64,000 nt of DNA from Bacillus sp. NTK074B (GCF_017303375.1 NZ_JAFKOH010000001.1:434001-498000); one strand, 5' to 3'; positions 40,457 to 51,245 are shown, counted from the stretch's first letter. Program-made: numbers and translations. The notes: generated by a model from the sequence alone, not told the origin.

Positions 40457-42289
40457 TTATTTTTTATCCGTTTCATCCATTTTCAAGACGGCCATGAAGG
40501 CTTCTTGTGGAACTTCAACATTACCAACGGACTTCATACGCTTTTTACCTTCTTTTTGTTTATCAAGAAGTTTACGTTTACGTGAAATATCTCCACCGTA
40601 ACATTTTGCCAGTACGTTCTTACGAATGGCTTTGATGGTGGACCTTGCCACAATCTTCTGTCCGATCGCTGCCTGTACAGGTACTTCGAACTGCTGTCTC
40701 GGGATTAACTCCTTTAACTTCTCAACGATCAGCTTACCGCGTTCAAAAGCGAAATCACGGTGAACGATAAAGCTCAGTGCATCGACATTTTCACCGTTTA
40801 AAAGGATATCCATCTTCACAAGCTTGGATTCCTTGTATCCAATCAGCTCATAATCGAAGGAAGCGTACCCTTTCGTATTCGACTTCAATTGGTCAAAGAA
40901 GTCATAAACGATTTCAGCAAGGGGGATTTCATAAATGATATTCACTCGGGTGTCATCCATATATTGCATGTCGATGAAATTCCCGCGTTTTCCTTGGCAA
41001 AGTTCCATGACGGCACCAACGTAGTCATTTGGAACCATGATCGTTGCTTTCACATACGGCTCTTCTACATGATCCACTTTTTGCGGATCCGGCATCATGG
41101 ACGGGTTGTCGACCTTAACTTCTCCACCATCCGTCAAATTCACATGATAGATAACGCTTGGCGCAGTCGTAATCAGGTCAATTTTGAATTCCCGTTCAAT
41201 ACGTTCCTGAATGATCTCCATATGAAGAAGGCCGAGGAACCCGCAACGGAATCCAAATCCTAGTGCCTGTGACGTTTCGGGCTCATATTGAAGCGCAGAA
41301 TCATTCAACTCAAGCTTCTCGAGTGCTTCCCTCAAGTCGTTATAACGATTTGAATCAATCGGGTATAAACCGCAGTAGACCATAGGATTCATTCGACGGT
41401 ACCCAGGCAGTGCTTCCTGAGCAGGATTGTTCGCAAGGGTGATTGTATCACCTACACGGGTATCCCCTACATTCTTGATTGCCGCCGTCAAGTAACCAAC
41501 ATCCCCTACGGTCAATTCTTTCTGACCTGTCGCTTTCGGTGTGAAGACACCGATCTCGGTTACTTCAAACTCTTTGCCTGTTGCCATCATACGGACTTTA
41601 TCCCCTATTTTGACGCTTCCTTCCATCACACGGATGTAGGCAACGACTCCTCTGTAGGCGTCATACAATGAGTCAAAGATCAGGGCTTTCAATGGTGCAT
41701 CCGGATCTCCTGTAGGAGCAGGCACCTTTTCAACTACCTGCTCTAGGATTTCCTCGATCCCGATTCCGGCTTTGGCAGATGCAAGTACCGCTTCCGATGC
41801 ATCCAGACCGATGACATCTTCTACTTCCTGACGAACCCTTTCAGGATCAGCTGCAGGAAGGTCGATTTTATTGATGACTGGAAGGATTTCCAAGTTATTA
41901 TCCAAAGCAAGATAAACGTTTGCAAGCGTCTGGGCTTCGATTCCCTGAGCGGCATCCACTACCAGGACAGCTCCTTCGCAAGCAGCTAAACTACGGGATA
42001 CTTCGTATGTAAAGTCTACGTGGCCCGGTGTATCAATGAGATGGAATATATATTCTTCCCCATCCTTCGCCTGATACTTTAATTGTACTGAGTTTAATTT
42101 GATGGTGATCCCACGTTCTCTCTCAAGATCCATTGAATCCAGCAATTGCGCTTTCATTTCACGGGCAGTCAGTGCTTTCGTCTTTTCAAGTATGCGATCA
42201 GCGAGGGTAGACTTTCCATGATCGATATGAGCAATAATGGAAAAGTTTCTGATTCTCGACTGTCTCTCTAATTTTTCTTCACGGTTCAT
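40457..42289 (-). CDS. lepA: Elongation factor 4 (LepA)
   Basis: Ribosome-bound GTPase of the EF-G class that acts in initiation and back-translocation. G1 is [10 protein letters not shown]3 is DTPGHVDF and G4 is NKIDLPAA. The LepA-specific C-terminal domain has [16 protein letters not shown]. The ATG at 42289 ([13 protein letters not shown], 610 residues) has AGGAG upstream; an earlier in-frame ATG would add nine residues unlike the family. The B. subtilis order lepA-hemW-hrcA is conserved. Confidence 0.97.
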   Translation of the reverse strand: MNREEKLERQSRIRNFSIIAHIDHGKSTLADRILEKTKALTAREMKAQLLDSMDLERERGITIKLNSVQLKYQAKDGEEYIFHLIDTPGHVDFTYEVSRSLAACEGAVLVVDAAQGIEAQTLANVYLALDNNLEILPVINKIDLPAADPERVRQEVEDVIGLDASEAVLASAKAGIGIEEILEQVVEKVPAPTGDPDAPLKALIFDSLYDAYRGVVAYIRVMEGSVKIGDKVRMMATGKEFEVTEIGVFTPKATGQKELTVGDVGYLTAAIKNVGDTRVGDTITLANNPAQEALPGYRRMNPMVYCGLYPIDSNRYNDLREALEKLELNDSALQYEPETSQALGFGFRCGFLGLLHMEIIQERIEREFKIDLITTAPSVIYHVNLTDGGEVKVDNPSMMPDPQKVDHVEEPYVKATIMVPNDYVGAVMELCQGKRGNFIDMQYMDDTRVNIIYEIPLAEIVYDFFDQLKSNTKGYASFDYELIGYKESKLVKMDILLNGENVDALSFIVHRDFAFERGKLIVEKLKELIPRQQFEVPVQAAIGQKIVARSTIKAIRKNVLAKCYGGDISRKRKLLDKQKEGKKRMKSVGNVEVPQEAFMAVLKMDETDKK

Positions 42290-42423
42290 TATTCGTTCAA
42301 CTCCTGTTATTTCCACACATGTACACTATTTTGAATTATAGCAGTAGACTATCTATTATTCAATGTAAACTAAAAGGGCAGAAGGAATTCCTTGTTTTTA
42401 TTGAAATTTCACTGATATTCCCC

Positions 42424-42457
42424 AAAAAAAGAGAAGGCCTCACGAAGTGCCTTCTTA
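42424..42457 (-). terminator. Terminator after yqxA
   Basis: On the minus strand AGAAGGC pairs with GCCTTCT around ACTTCGTGAG, followed by CTTTTTTTG. Confidence 0.75.
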
Positions 42458-42463
42458 GTCCCA

Positions 42464-42799
42464 TTAAATGAACGAAGCTATAACGTCCACTATTTTATTG
42501 GTGATGCTTTCGATTGTATTGGCTATTACTTTTCCGATGGACGAGAAAACATTGAAGGCTTTCATCTCTTCCAGTTTCTCTTTCTTCTCACTCAGGGTTT
42601 TGGAATCTACCTCATTACCAAGGAAGGAGGCTTCTACATTCCCTTCACCGTTTTGACTGACCCCGACAGGCGAAGTGAAATTTTGTTGGTCATGCCCCTT
42701 CATTTCAACAATTCCTTCATTGGCATATTGCATGCCGATCAACACCCCGATGAATAATGCAGCTATGAGAAGTGAACATTTTAAAAAGAATTTTGTCAT
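42464..42799 (-). CDS. yqxA: YqxA, DUF3679 family protein
   Basis: A 111-residue protein with an N-terminal membrane anchor (MTKFFLKCSLLIAALFIGVL) and a second hydrophobic segment at the end (ANTIESITNKIVDVIASFI). It lies 20 bases after spoIIP, as in B. subtilis gpr-spoIIP-yqxA-lepA. The function is unknown; cotranscription with spoIIP suggests a sporulation link. The ATG at 42799 follows AAAGGATGG. Confidence 0.85.
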   Translation of the reverse strand: MTKFFLKCSLLIAALFIGVLIGMQYANEGIVEMKGHDQQNFTSPVGVSQNGEGNVEASFLGNEVDSKTLSEKKEKLEEMKAFNVFSSIGKVIANTIESITNKIVDVIASFI

Positions 42800-42818
42800 G
42801 ATTCCATCCATCCTTTTA

Positions 42819-44027
42819 TTACTGACTAACAGCAGGCGTCATCGGTATATGATTCACCTTTTCTGCCTGCCAGTAGTAATCAGCGAATACTTCAGCGAAC
42901 GCCCCCGCGGTTCTCTCAAGCTCTTCAAATGTATTATCCACCCCGCCAAACTCTATGAGCATGGCGTTCCCGGAAAGGTCCTGGTTGAATTTCCCGTTTG
43001 TACCGCTTCCTTTTTTAGCAATGACACCTCTTGAAATCCCCTTATACTTTGATTCCAGTCGTTTATGAAGTTCTGTAGCCACATGCAGGTTTTTCTCATA
43101 GTTAGGGTGCTCTTCTCCTACAACAAAGGCAAGCTTCGCATATGATTTGCCATTAATCGCTCCGGTCGTTACTTCTCTTCTCTGGGAATCCCGATGAATA
43201 TCGACCATATACAACAAATCTTTATTACCGGTCATCGCTGCCTGCACGAGTGGTCTGGACTCCTGATACGCCGCCCAATAATCGAGACCCTTATTATTCA
43301 AATTCTGTATCACATCGGTTTTATCAATGCTAGTACCGATCCCGAGATCCTCTAAATCCTGTTTCAGCATGTCCCCTACCCTGGTTACATTGATTTTAGA
43401 GTGCATGGCTGAATCGGGATTTGTGACTCCCTCCAGGTAAGGCAGATAAGATTCCCGGGTATGGGTGAAATAGAGAAGGACCGTCTTTTTATTTCCAGTG
43501 GATAATGGCGGTGACACGTCGCCGCTTTTTTGATTTGTTTCTTTCAGGTTGCCTACATTCTTGAGCGGTGCTTCATTTCCTGATTCCAGAGCCTCAGGGG
43601 GCGGGATGGATTCAATCGGCATATTCGTAAAATCAGTCCCCTCTCCAGCTACCATGATATCCCCATCGAAAATCGAGAATCCCGGAAGCTCACGACCGAG
43701 GAAGCTTCGGGGATCTTCAAAGCTTACATTGGTTGCCACTTGAAACAAGATAGAAGACAGGCCGGGTAAAGCCCTCTCCTCTTCGGGAATAACTTGATAG
43801 AAAGACCGGTTTTCCATTGCCAATATTTTATATAAGACCTCACCCTTCACATTGGAAGCAGCATGATTCAGAGAGTTCGACGTAATTCTGTACTCAGGGT
43901 TCAAGGATGTGAGGATACCGGTGATCGAAAAAATTGAAAGCAATCCCACCACGAAGATCAGCATTCCTTTCAGTATCGTTGACATATTAATCGCAATAAC
44001 ATAGTTAGAGGCTTTATATGATCTCAT
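42819..44027 (-). CDS. spoIIP: Stage II sporulation protein P
   Basis: Peptidoglycan amidase and endopeptidase that works with SpoIID and SpoIIM to thin septal wall during engulfment. At 402 residues it has an N-terminal membrane anchor (about 18-38), a variable spacer, and a C-terminal amidase domain with FTHTRESYLPYL (zinc His and Glu), VDIHRDSQRR and LIEFGGVDNTFEE. It is transcribed from its own promoter region after gpr and is followed by yqxA. Confidence 0.95.
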   Translation of the reverse strand: MRSYKASNYVIAINMSTILKGMLIFVVGLLSIFSITGILTSLNPEYRITSNSLNHAASNVKGEVLYKILAMENRSFYQVIPEEERALPGLSSILFQVATNVSFEDPRSFLGRELPGFSIFDGDIMVAGEGTDFTNMPIESIPPPEALESGNEAPLKNVGNLKETNQKSGDVSPPLSTGNKKTVLLYFTHTRESYLPYLEGVTNPDSAMHSKINVTRVGDMLKQDLEDLGIGTSIDKTDVIQNLNNKGLDYWAAYQESRPLVQAAMTGNKDLLYMVDIHRDSQRREVTTGAINGKSYAKLAFVVGEEHPNYEKNLHVATELHKRLESKYKGISRGVIAKKGSGTNGKFNQDLSGNAMLIEFGGVDNTFEELERTAGAFAEVFADYYWQAEKVNHIPMTPAVSQ

Positions 44028-44430
44028 TCTCCCACCCTTTCTTTTTCTTTACTCTAGTACAACCTATGAATTTGCTAGAGATAATAGAACTATATTTAGT
44101 AGTCATTATGAGATGATTGACGGAAAGTTAAACGGGGGGAGTCTATTAATTTTTCGCTAGAGGATGTTCCCGGTTAAAACACGGGGTATTACTGACTATG
44201 GTGGGGCAGGAATGAGAGTATTATCTTTTTGAACATATAGGGGGATTGATTTTCATGAAAATGGCAGCTGAAAGCCTATTACAGCCTCTTCCTGGGGTTT
44301 TGGGGAATATTAATGGAGGCATCAGCGATATTCCAAATTCCTCAGTGAAACGCCTTATCCATCTGTTTAAAAAAATAAAGACACCTCAAGGTCCACACTC
44401 TTCCCTCAAGGCGTCATTACAACCTTTCTT
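44028..44430. other. 403-bp gap between gpr and spoIIP
   Basis: Holds the gpr terminator (about 44372-44420) and presumably the spoIIP promoter. I could not identify a convincing SigE-type -10/-35 pair by eye. A 65-codon plus-strand frame (44246-44443) was judged not to be a gene. Confidence 0.5.
44372..44420 (-). terminator. Probable terminator after gpr
   Basis: On the minus strand GACGCCTTGAGGG and CCTTGAGGTGTC form an imperfect hairpin followed by TTTATTTTTTT. The arms pair with mismatches, so the T tract is the stronger evidence. Confidence 0.5.
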
Positions 44431-45540
44431 TTATCTTGTCTGATACCCCGTATTCGCCTGATCTACGGCATCATGAAGCGCGGCATTGAGGCCGCTTGCG
44501 ATAAGATTCGCCATGTCCTCCATGAATACATCCACTTCTTTTGGGGTCACCATCAGGTTATGACCGATCGGAGCCAGTACCTCATGGATCAGCTTCCGTT
44601 TCTCTTGATCCGGAAGTGTCCCGACAATGCCCATAAAGGTTTGCCGGTGCTCTTCCTCAGGCAGGTCTTCCTCAGTTAATTTCCTTCTCTCGCCGAAGCT
44701 TAATCCTGCAGGGGCAAGCGATCTTGATGGACGATCTCCTTCTCTCATTTCTTTGCCAAAATGTTTTAATAGAAAATCCACCGTATCACTGACGATCGTG
44801 ACCGCATCCAAAACAGTTGGAACCCCGATGGCAATGACCGGAACACCTAACGTTTCCTGATCCAACCCTTTTCGCTTATTCCCCACTCCCGACCCCGGAT
44901 GGATGCCTGTATCTGAAATCTGGATGGTTGCATTGACGCGTTCTATGGAACGGGAGGCTAATGCATCAATGGCGATGATGAAATCAGGCTTTGATTTCTC
45001 CACCACACCGAAGATGATATCACTTGTTTCAATTCCCGTCAGTCCCATCACGCCAGGTACGAGGGCACTGACCGGGCGATACCCTTCTTCCACTGATTCA
45101 GGCTGAAGTTCAAATAAATGCCTTGTCACAATGACATCTTCACATACCCTTGGTCCGAGAGAATCAGGGGTCACATTCCAGTTTCCGAGCCCGACAATTA
45201 AACAGCTAGCATTTTTGCTGATCTTGTTATTAATCAAGAATTGGCTAAGTTCATTGGCGAATACCTTTTCAACACGCTGTTGCAGCTCTGTATTTTCTTC
45301 ACGTATACCATGAGCCTCAATGGTTAAATAGTTTCCCGGTTTCTTGCCGATTTTCTCTTCCCCTTCAGGTGTCACCGTGACCAGGGAAACCTTCACTCCG
45401 TCTTCTTCCCTTTCTTTAATCATCACACCCTGAATGGATGACGTATTTTCCGCTTTATCTGCATCCACCATTTCTTTTGCTTCTACTGCAAGATCGGTAC
45501 GGATGGAATATTTACTCAGATCGATTTCTTCTTTTTTCAT
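44431..45540 (-). CDS. gpr: Germination protease Gpr
   Basis: Aspartate-type protease (family A25) made in the forespore as a zymogen. It degrades small acid-soluble spore proteins at germination. The short propeptide ends near [17 protein letters not shown], which resembles the autoprocessing region. The body contains [18 protein letters not shown] and [11 protein letters not shown]. The ATG at 45540 ([12 protein letters not shown], 369 residues) follows GGAGGTAGAG; the 24 codons upstream in frame are not family-like. Confidence 0.95.
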   Translation of the reverse strand: MKKEEIDLSKYSIRTDLAVEAKEMVDADKAENTSSIQGVMIKEREEDGVKVSLVTVTPEGEEKIGKKPGNYLTIEAHGIREENTELQQRVEKVFANELSQFLINNKISKNASCLIVGLGNWNVTPDSLGPRVCEDVIVTRHLFELQPESVEEGYRPVSALVPGVMGLTGIETSDIIFGVVEKSKPDFIIAIDALASRSIERVNATIQISDTGIHPGSGVGNKRKGLDQETLGVPVIAIGVPTVLDAVTIVSDTVDFLLKHFGKEMREGDRPSRSLAPAGLSFGERRKLTEEDLPEEEHRQTFMGIVGTLPDQEKRKLIHEVLAPIGHNLMVTPKEVDVFMEDMANLIASGLNAALHDAVDQANTGYQTR

Positions 45541-45639
45541 TTCGCACTCTACCTCCAGGCTTGGGATATTTTCCAGTATTTTTTTATGGTTACCTTTTTG
45601 GCAAGTGTTCATTCACTTGTTTAATTTCACCTCATAGTA

Positions 45640-45668
45640 TTGCAATATCACTGTCCGTTTGATAAAAT
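45640..45668 (+). promoter_or_regulatory. Sigma-A promoter of rpsT
   Basis: TTGCAA, 17-base spacer, TAAAAT. The leader holds a small hairpin (ATCGAG/CTCGAT near 45698-45720). Confidence 0.7.
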
Positions 45669-45743
45669 ATCATTTGTTCTTATTGTTTAGGAATTTAAAT
45701 CGAGTCACATAGAATCTCGATCCTTTTATAGGAGGTGACAGGA

Positions 45744-45995
45744 ATGCCAAATATCAAATCAGCTATCAAACGCGTAAAAACTAGCAACGAGCGTAATGCT
45801 CAAAACGCTGCAGTAAAATCTACAATGCGTACTGCTATCAAGAAAGCAGAAGCAGCTGCGACTAACAGCGCTGATAACGCGAAAGATCTAGTAACTGAAG
45901 CGGTACGTCAATTAGACAAAGCAGCTCAAAAAGGTCTTATCCACAAAAACGCTGCAGATCGTCAAAAGTCTCGTCTAATGAAAAAAGCGAACTAA
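45744..45995 (+). CDS. rpsT: 30S ribosomal protein S20
   Basis: An 83-residue basic, Ala/Lys-rich helical protein ([18 protein letters not shown]) that binds 16S rRNA in early 30S assembly. The ATG at 45744 is preceded by AGGAGGTGACAGGA; the GTG three codons earlier is part of that site. Monocistronic, divergent from gpr and convergent with holA, as in B. subtilis. Confidence 0.98.
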   Translation: MPNIKSAIKRVKTSNERNAQNAAVKSTMRTAIKKAEAAATNSADNAKDLVTEAVRQLDKAAQKGLIHKNAADRQKSRLMKKAN

Positions 45996-46002
45996 TTGAA
46001 GA

Positions 46003-46037
46003 AAACCACCCGGCCATTTTTGGCAGGGTGGTTTTTT
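46003..46037. terminator. Bidirectional terminator between rpsT and holA
   Basis: AAACCACCC and GGGTGGTTT flank a GGCCATTTTTGGCAG loop region, with T runs in both directions. Confidence 0.85.
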
Positions 46038-47066
46038 TTACGTAAAACGTTGATCATGAAGTTTAAATAGAAACATTTCGATCATCAGTTCTTTTTTGAT
46101 CTTGCCCGTTTTGATTTCATAGTCCCCCTGGGAAAGCAGCTCAATAATATGAGCCAGCTGTTTATCATTAAAATGCTTTGCCTGTCCAGCTGCGAGTTTT
46201 ACCCTGAACGGGTGTACCTTCAAGGTGGAAGCGATTTTCTGCTGTCCATACCCTCTTCGTGAGAGCTCCTTGACACCGTAGATCAGGCGGAATTGCCCGG
46301 CAAGGATCGCCAGGATTTTTATCGGTTCTTCGTTTTGCTTGAGGAGATCGTAATAGATTCTTAACGCCTCATCTGTTCTTCTTTGAACGACTTTATCCAC
46401 CAGAGTGAAAATATTTTGTTCCAGTGATCTGGCGGTTAACCGTTCGACTACTTCTATATCGATTCTGTTGGTGTCACTTGCATATAAAGAGAGCTTATCC
46501 AATTCCTGAGTGAGCATCATCAAGTTCGTTCCTGCAAGCGTGAGCAATAATTCGATGGCATCTTCATCAATCTGAACGTTATTCCCGGCTGCCCTTTCCC
46601 TTACCCAGGATTTCAGTTCATGTTCATTCAATTTTTTGGCTTCCACTACTTCTGCAAGCTTCTTTAAGGACTTGGTGACTTTTTTACGCTCGTCCAATTT
46701 CTCGTAATTCGCGGTGATCACAAGTATCGTGTATGGTGCAGGTGATTGTATGTATTGTTCAAAGCGCTTGATATTATGCTCTACCTTTTCTTTCGTTTTT
46801 TCAGCCGTCAGGAAAACGGGATTCTGAAGAATGACTACTCTTTTTTCTCCCATAAAAGGAAAGGTTTCAGCGTCTTCAATCGCTACTTCTATCGGCGTCT
46901 CCTCCAGGTCATAGCTGGAAAAGTTAAAATCCATTTCTTCTTCTGAAATGGCTCTTGAAACAATCCTTTGTTTCGTTTCATTAATAATAAATGATTCATT
47001 TCCGTAAACTAAATATATATCGGCAAATTGAGACTTCTCTATTTTTTTCCATGTATCGATAACCAA
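46038..47066 (-). CDS. holA: DNA polymerase III subunit delta
   Basis: Clamp-loader subunit that opens the beta clamp. The family's AAA+-like fold lacks a usable Walker A. Typical segments are YLVYGNESFIINET, the ILVITANYEKLDERKK block and a C-terminal helical collar. TTG at 47066 (VIDTWKKIEK follows, 342 residues) lies nine bases after GGAG; the ATG five codons upstream has no ribosome-binding site. It corresponds to B. subtilis yqeN next to comEC. Confidence 0.92.
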   Translation of the reverse strand: MVIDTWKKIEKSQFADIYLVYGNESFIINETKQRIVSRAISEEEMDFNFSSYDLEETPIEVAIEDAETFPFMGEKRVVILQNPVFLTAEKTKEKVEHNIKRFEQYIQSPAPYTILVITANYEKLDERKKVTKSLKKLAEVVEAKKLNEHELKSWVRERAAGNNVQIDEDAIELLLTLAGTNLMMLTQELDKLSLYASDTNRIDIEVVERLTARSLEQNIFTLVDKVVQRRTDEALRIYYDLLKQNEEPIKILAILAGQFRLIYGVKELSRRGYGQQKIASTLKVHPFRVKLAAGQAKHFNDKQLAHIIELLSQGDYEIKTGKIKKELMIEMFLFKLHDQRFT

Positions 47067-47359
47067 GTCAGCACTCTCCATTAAGTCTATTCTCTACTCT
47101 ATGGTAAAAAAGCTTTCTGGTTTTGGCAAGGGGTAAAGGGGACATCCCTCATTAGGACACCCCCTATATCTATATTAACGTTAACGGATAAGACCTAGGA
47201 ACCTGATCCGCCAACGGTATTTCCTTTGTATTGATTAGTGTCACCACACATCCATAAACTTATGGGTGACAACTCTTGTCAGTAAAGGAAAAAGTAAAGG
47301 GAAGTATAGATTTTTCATTAGCGTTGTTCTATACTAGAATAGAAATAGGAGGGGTAATT

Positions 47360-47494
47360 GTGAACCAATTTGAAAAGAATGTACAATCAAAAAGAAATGA
47401 TGCAGTAGATTCAGGTGTAGCCTTCGGTGTTTCTTTTGGATTCTTTGCATTAATGTTCATTATTGCAACAGCGATCAAATTAATTGGATCTTAA
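47360..47494 (+). CDS. yqzM: YqzM family small membrane protein
   Basis: A 44-residue peptide starting at GTG (NQFEKNVQSKRNDAVDSG follows), with one C-terminal transmembrane segment (about 22-42). Length, sequence type and place between holA and comEC fit B. subtilis YqzM. GGAGGGGTAATT is well spaced before the GTG; upstream codons in the same frame are not family-like. Function unknown. Confidence 0.88.
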   Translation: MNQFEKNVQSKRNDAVDSGVAFGVSFGFFALMFIIATAIKLIGS

Positions 47495-47645
47495 TGAAAA
47501 ATAGGAAGCAGGCCTTTAAGAAAACGGTTACTTCAACTTCCATATATGGTACTTTCCGTATCATAAAGATGGTTTGAATGCCCTGATTCTTTGTAATAGG
47601 TCTGCCCCTTTTTTCATTAGCGCTTAATTTGTTTTGTTCTACATC

Positions 47646-49928
47646 CTATGGCAGTTGGGCAGAAAACGTTCCTTCTTTATCCCAAAATCGATAGGTGATT
47701 GCCCCGTTCCCTGCCGTGTTATAAATGGCCACTCCTCTAGTTGTCAATCGCTTGACCACGTCAGGATGCGGATGGCCGAATCGATTGGTTTCTCCTGCAG
47801 AGATAACTGCGAAGTCTGGACTCGCTTCCTCTAGAAAAGGCTCTGTACTACTTGTATTACTGCCATGGTGACCGACTTTTAACACATCGACCTGCATATC
47901 GAATGTCTTCAATAACTCTCTTTCCCCTTCCTCCTCCAAGTCTCCTGTAAACAACCATTTCATGAATCCGATATCTCCATAGATGACAATGGAGTCGTTA
48001 TTCCCTTCATATGCTGTATCCAGGGGAGAAACGATATGCAATCCTTCCTCATCCCCACGCCAACTGGTAGGATACATTGCCTCTTTAACGGAAATCCTTT
48101 TGCTTTGTGCCTTTTTAACAATGTTACCCACTTCCAATTTCCCCATGCTTCCGGGACTGATCAAGATTTCCCTTACCTTCACTTCATCTATCACTGCTTC
48201 TGCACCGCCTACATGATCGAGATCCCCATGAGTTAAAATCAACGTATCGATACGCGTGATTCCTTTACTTTTTAAAAACGGAACGACAATATCCTCTCCT
48301 ACAGAGAAAGTGCTGCCTTTTTCCTCCCATTTCTCTTCCGGGAAGTGAATTTCCCCTCCTGCATCGATTAAGAAGGTACCCCGGTTATAAGGTAGGTCGA
48401 TCAAGGTTGCATCTCCTTGTCCGACATCAATGAAAACGACTTCCCCATAAGGATGAAAATTATTCCATAGTAGATGAAGACTTCCAAACACAATAAACAG
48501 TACACCCGAGAGGTATTTTTTCCTTTCAAAACCGGCAAATACGTAATAGATCAGAATAAGATAACAGAGTAAAAGAAGAAAATGGGGTCTCCCCATCACC
48601 AGAGTGCTTAGAGGAAAAGAAGAAACCTCAGAAGATAGCCATTGAATTCCTTCCAAGAGGGTTTTGTAAGGAACCATGACCCATCCGGCAGTTACGATTG
48701 ACGATAGAAAATAAACGATGATGGCCATCGGGAGGACGATAGCGGAAAAAAGCGGTATATAAAAGAGATTGGTCAGAAAACCGATTAAGGAAAATTCGTA
48801 GAAATGATGGATCACGATGGGAAGTGAAGATAACTGGGCTACGATTGTTACCATGAACATTTGCCTGAAGGAGGATGAGGATGCATCCTTTAATATTGTC
48901 CGGGATGAAATCACAAGGGAGAAACTGACCACAAAAGATAATTGAAATCCTGCGTTAAATACGGAGAATGGCTCGTACAAGACAAGAATTAGAAATACTG
49001 CCGCTAAACTATCGAACACGCTGATATTCAGAGATGTTTTTTTACCCAACAGGAGTACAATTAGCATAGAAGATGCCCTGACAACAGAAGGTGAGCCGCC
49101 TGTCAATATGATGTAGCAAAGAAGAAAAAAAATGCCCACCCATGATGCAGCTTCCCGGGTTACACCCGCCCTTAATAAAAAATGATGAAGGAATGCAAAT
49201 AACAGACCCACATGAAGACCTGAAATGGCAAGGAGATGCACAACACCGAGCTCCCTGAATGACTTCATCGTGTCCTCTTTAATCATCCCTGTCTCCCCGA
49301 ATAATAATGCCTGTGTCACTCCGACAGTGGATGGCGGGAAACTCTGTTCTATTCTTTTTAACCCTTTGAATCTCAGCGTAATCAACGCATCCTTCCAAGA
49401 ACCCCTACCTCTGCATCCCTTGAATTTCTTTATGTCCAGGAACCAATATACCCCTTGATAATAAAGAAATTCTTTATAGTTGAATAAATTAGGATTTTTA
49501 TTTGGACTGGGTTCAGTAAGCTCTCCCTCCACTTCGCACATAAATCCTGGTTTCAATTGTTGAAACGCTCTTTTTTCCTCTTCTGATGTGAAATAATAGC
49601 GGGACAGGACTTTTTCACCACGTATTCTTACCAGGGAGTTGAATGAATTGCCGTCGATGGACGGGATATCTTTTATAGTCAGCTGAAAGGTATGGGCTGT
49701 GGTTTGTTGGGAAAGTTTTGTTTTCTGATGGGTTTGGTGGAAATGGGCATTGGTGAAAGAAAAAATGGTAAAGAAAACAGCAAGCAGGATGGGGGTAAGG
49801 GAGGTTTTTCTGAAGTATAGAGAAAAGAGGAGAAGGACAAGGATGCTAGCACCCCAGTGAACCTGAAGTGCCAGTAATGTCCCTGACAGAACCGCCAAAG
49901 CCAAGTAGAGATATAACCCTCTACTCAT
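47646..49928 (-). CDS. comEC: Competence DNA channel ComEC
   Basis: A 760-residue polytopic protein that forms the pore for single-stranded DNA uptake. An N-terminal OB-like domain (about 65-170) with membrane segments is followed by the Competence domain (about 215-490, with RIEQSFPPSTVGVTQALLFG and LLAISGLHVGLLFA). The C-terminal metallo-beta-lactamase-like domain has LTHGDLDHVGGAEAV and GHHGSNTSS and may act as the nuclease. It overlaps comEB by eight bases. The full-length frame suggests transformability is possible, pending other com genes. Confidence 0.95.
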   Translation of the reverse strand: MSRGLYLYLALAVLSGTLLALQVHWGASILVLLLFSLYFRKTSLTPILLAVFFTIFSFTNAHFHQTHQKTKLSQQTTAHTFQLTIKDIPSIDGNSFNSLVRIRGEKVLSRYYFTSEEEKRAFQQLKPGFMCEVEGELTEPSPNKNPNLFNYKEFLYYQGVYWFLDIKKFKGCRGRGSWKDALITLRFKGLKRIEQSFPPSTVGVTQALLFGETGMIKEDTMKSFRELGVVHLLAISGLHVGLLFAFLHHFLLRAGVTREAASWVGIFFLLCYIILTGGSPSVVRASSMLIVLLLGKKTSLNISVFDSLAAVFLILVLYEPFSVFNAGFQLSFVVSFSLVISSRTILKDASSSSFRQMFMVTIVAQLSSLPIVIHHFYEFSLIGFLTNLFYIPLFSAIVLPMAIIVYFLSSIVTAGWVMVPYKTLLEGIQWLSSEVSSFPLSTLVMGRPHFLLLLCYLILIYYVFAGFERKKYLSGVLFIVFGSLHLLWNNFHPYGEVVFIDVGQGDATLIDLPYNRGTFLIDAGGEIHFPEEKWEEKGSTFSVGEDIVVPFLKSKGITRIDTLILTHGDLDHVGGAEAVIDEVKVREILISPGSMGKLEVGNIVKKAQSKRISVKEAMYPTSWRGDEEGLHIVSPLDTAYEGNNDSIVIYGDIGFMKWLFTGDLEEEGERELLKTFDMQVDVLKVGHHGSNTSSTEPFLEEASPDFAVISAGETNRFGHPHPDVVKRLTTRGVAIYNTAGNGAITYRFWDKEGTFSAQLP

Positions 49929-50484
49929 TGAAAAGCTTTATGTATTCCTGTTCATAATGGTGAAGTTTCTCCTCTGACACTCCCTCTTGTCTGAGATCCT
50001 GGATCAATTGGATCATTAATGCTGCTTTTTCCTTATGTTTGACATCGATACTGCTTTCCTGAAAAGGGACTTTCTCAACATGGACATCGGCCTTTTCAAA
50101 CAGTTCTATTGCGTACCGATGATTTTTGTAATCTTTTGCATAATAAACCGTCTTGATCCCCGCTTGAATCAGCGCCTTACAGCATTGAAGACAAGGAAAG
50201 TGAGTGACGTATATGTCCGCATTTTCCGTCCCGACACCGAATTTTGAACATTGCAGAAGAGCATTCATTTCTGCATGAATGGTCCTTACACAGTGATTGT
50301 CGATGACATAACATCCTTCATCTATACAATGATCCCCACCGGCAATGGATCCATTATAGCCGCCTGCGATGATCCGCTTGTCCCTTACGATGGTTGCACC
50401 CACTGCGAGTCTTGTGCACGTACTGCGGAGGGCAAGCAGTTGGCTCTGAGCCATGAAATACTGATGCCAAGCTATTCTTTCCAT
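49921..50484 (-). CDS. comEB: ComEB, dCMP deaminase family
   Basis: A 187-residue cytidine/deoxycytidylate deaminase-fold protein from the late competence operon. The zinc site is intact: HAEMNALLQ with the catalytic Glu, and PCLQCCK. The protein probably deaminates dCMP; it is not needed for transformation in B. subtilis. The ATG at 50484 is used because the ATG two codons earlier is too close to AGGAGGA. Confidence 0.93.
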   Translation of the reverse strand: MERIAWHQYFMAQSQLLALRSTCTRLAVGATIVRDKRIIAGGYNGSIAGGDHCIDEGCYVIDNHCVRTIHAEMNALLQCSKFGVGTENADIYVTHFPCLQCCKALIQAGIKTVYYAKDYKNHRYAIELFEKADVHVEKVPFQESSIDVKHKEKAALMIQLIQDLRQEGVSEEKLHHYEQEYIKLFNE

Positions 50485-50561
50485 CCCCATTCCTCCTTCT
50501 GTTATGCGGTGTATTAATCATGCTTGTTTAAGTGTATAAAGATTTCCTCTGTTTCGTCAAT

Positions 50562-51167
50562 TCATTGAACAAAAATATGCTCTTTTAATTTTTCGAATGT
50601 CTTATCTCCGATGCCGGATATGTTTGTAATCTCTTCAATGGCAGTGAACGGTCCATTCTCTTCGCGATACTGCACAAAAGAGGCCGCTTTGGATGGCCCG
50701 ATTCCAGGAAGTGACTCAAAGTCCTGTTGGGAAGCAGTATTGATATTGAGTTTATCCTGCCCTGATTCAGCACCTGAAGAAGGGACTGGAAGATCCTGAG
50801 GTTCCATTTCACCGACTTTGGGCACGTATATCATCATTTCGTCCGTTACCTTGACGGCCAGATTGATCATTTTCCTATCGGCATCTTCCGTGAAACCGCC
50901 TGCCCTGTCAATGACAAATTTCAACCTGTCCCCCTGCCTCACCTCATATAGCCCGGGGCTAACGACTTGTCCTTTCACATCTACATATACGTTTTCTGGA
51001 GTTTTCACAGGTTCAGAACCCTCCTCTTTTTTCACCGGTGCTGCTTGAATGGAAGAATCCTCAATGGGTGGCTGGAATGCACTTTTCAATATATAGGCAA
51101 TCAGTAAAACACTACAAACCAAAACAACGAACAGAATCGTTCTATACTTTTCAATTATGGATCGCAC
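50562..51167 (-). CDS. comEA: ComEA, DNA-binding competence protein
   Basis: Membrane-anchored DNA receptor for uptake. One transmembrane segment (about residues 9-30), an SLBB-like domain (about 75-130) and a C-terminal double helix-hairpin-helix (LNINTASQQDFESLPGIGPS and NISGIGDKTFEKLKEH). GTG at 51167 (RSIIEKYRTILF follows, 201 residues) is preceded by GAGGTGATTTCC. The open frame upstream (57 codons) runs into divergent comER and is not family-like. First gene of comEA-comEB-comEC. Confidence 0.94.
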   Translation of the reverse strand: MRSIIEKYRTILFVVLVCSVLLIAYILKSAFQPPIEDSSIQAAPVKKEEGSEPVKTPENVYVDVKGQVVSPGLYEVRQGDRLKFVIDRAGGFTEDADRKMINLAVKVTDEMMIYVPKVGEMEPQDLPVPSSGAESGQDKLNINTASQQDFESLPGIGPSKAASFVQYREENGPFTAIEEITNISGIGDKTFEKLKEHIFVQ

Positions 51168-51245
51168 GGAAATCACCTCGGATGGAATAATCATTGCAAG
51201 GAATTCATAAGTTTTAGGAGAGACTGTGATTAAGGAGGGCTGAAC

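Noticed and set aside
44246-44443. 65-codon plus-strand frame between spoIIP and gpr, with GGGGG before its ATG
   Set aside because: Its second half is made of the gpr terminator arms, it ends in gpr coding sequence, and the sequence is not family-like. The ribosome-binding match is probably chance.
51168-51245. ComK boxes before comEA
   Set aside because: I looked for paired AAAA-N5-TTTT motifs in the short gap and found none convincing. Regulation cannot be stated from this sequence.
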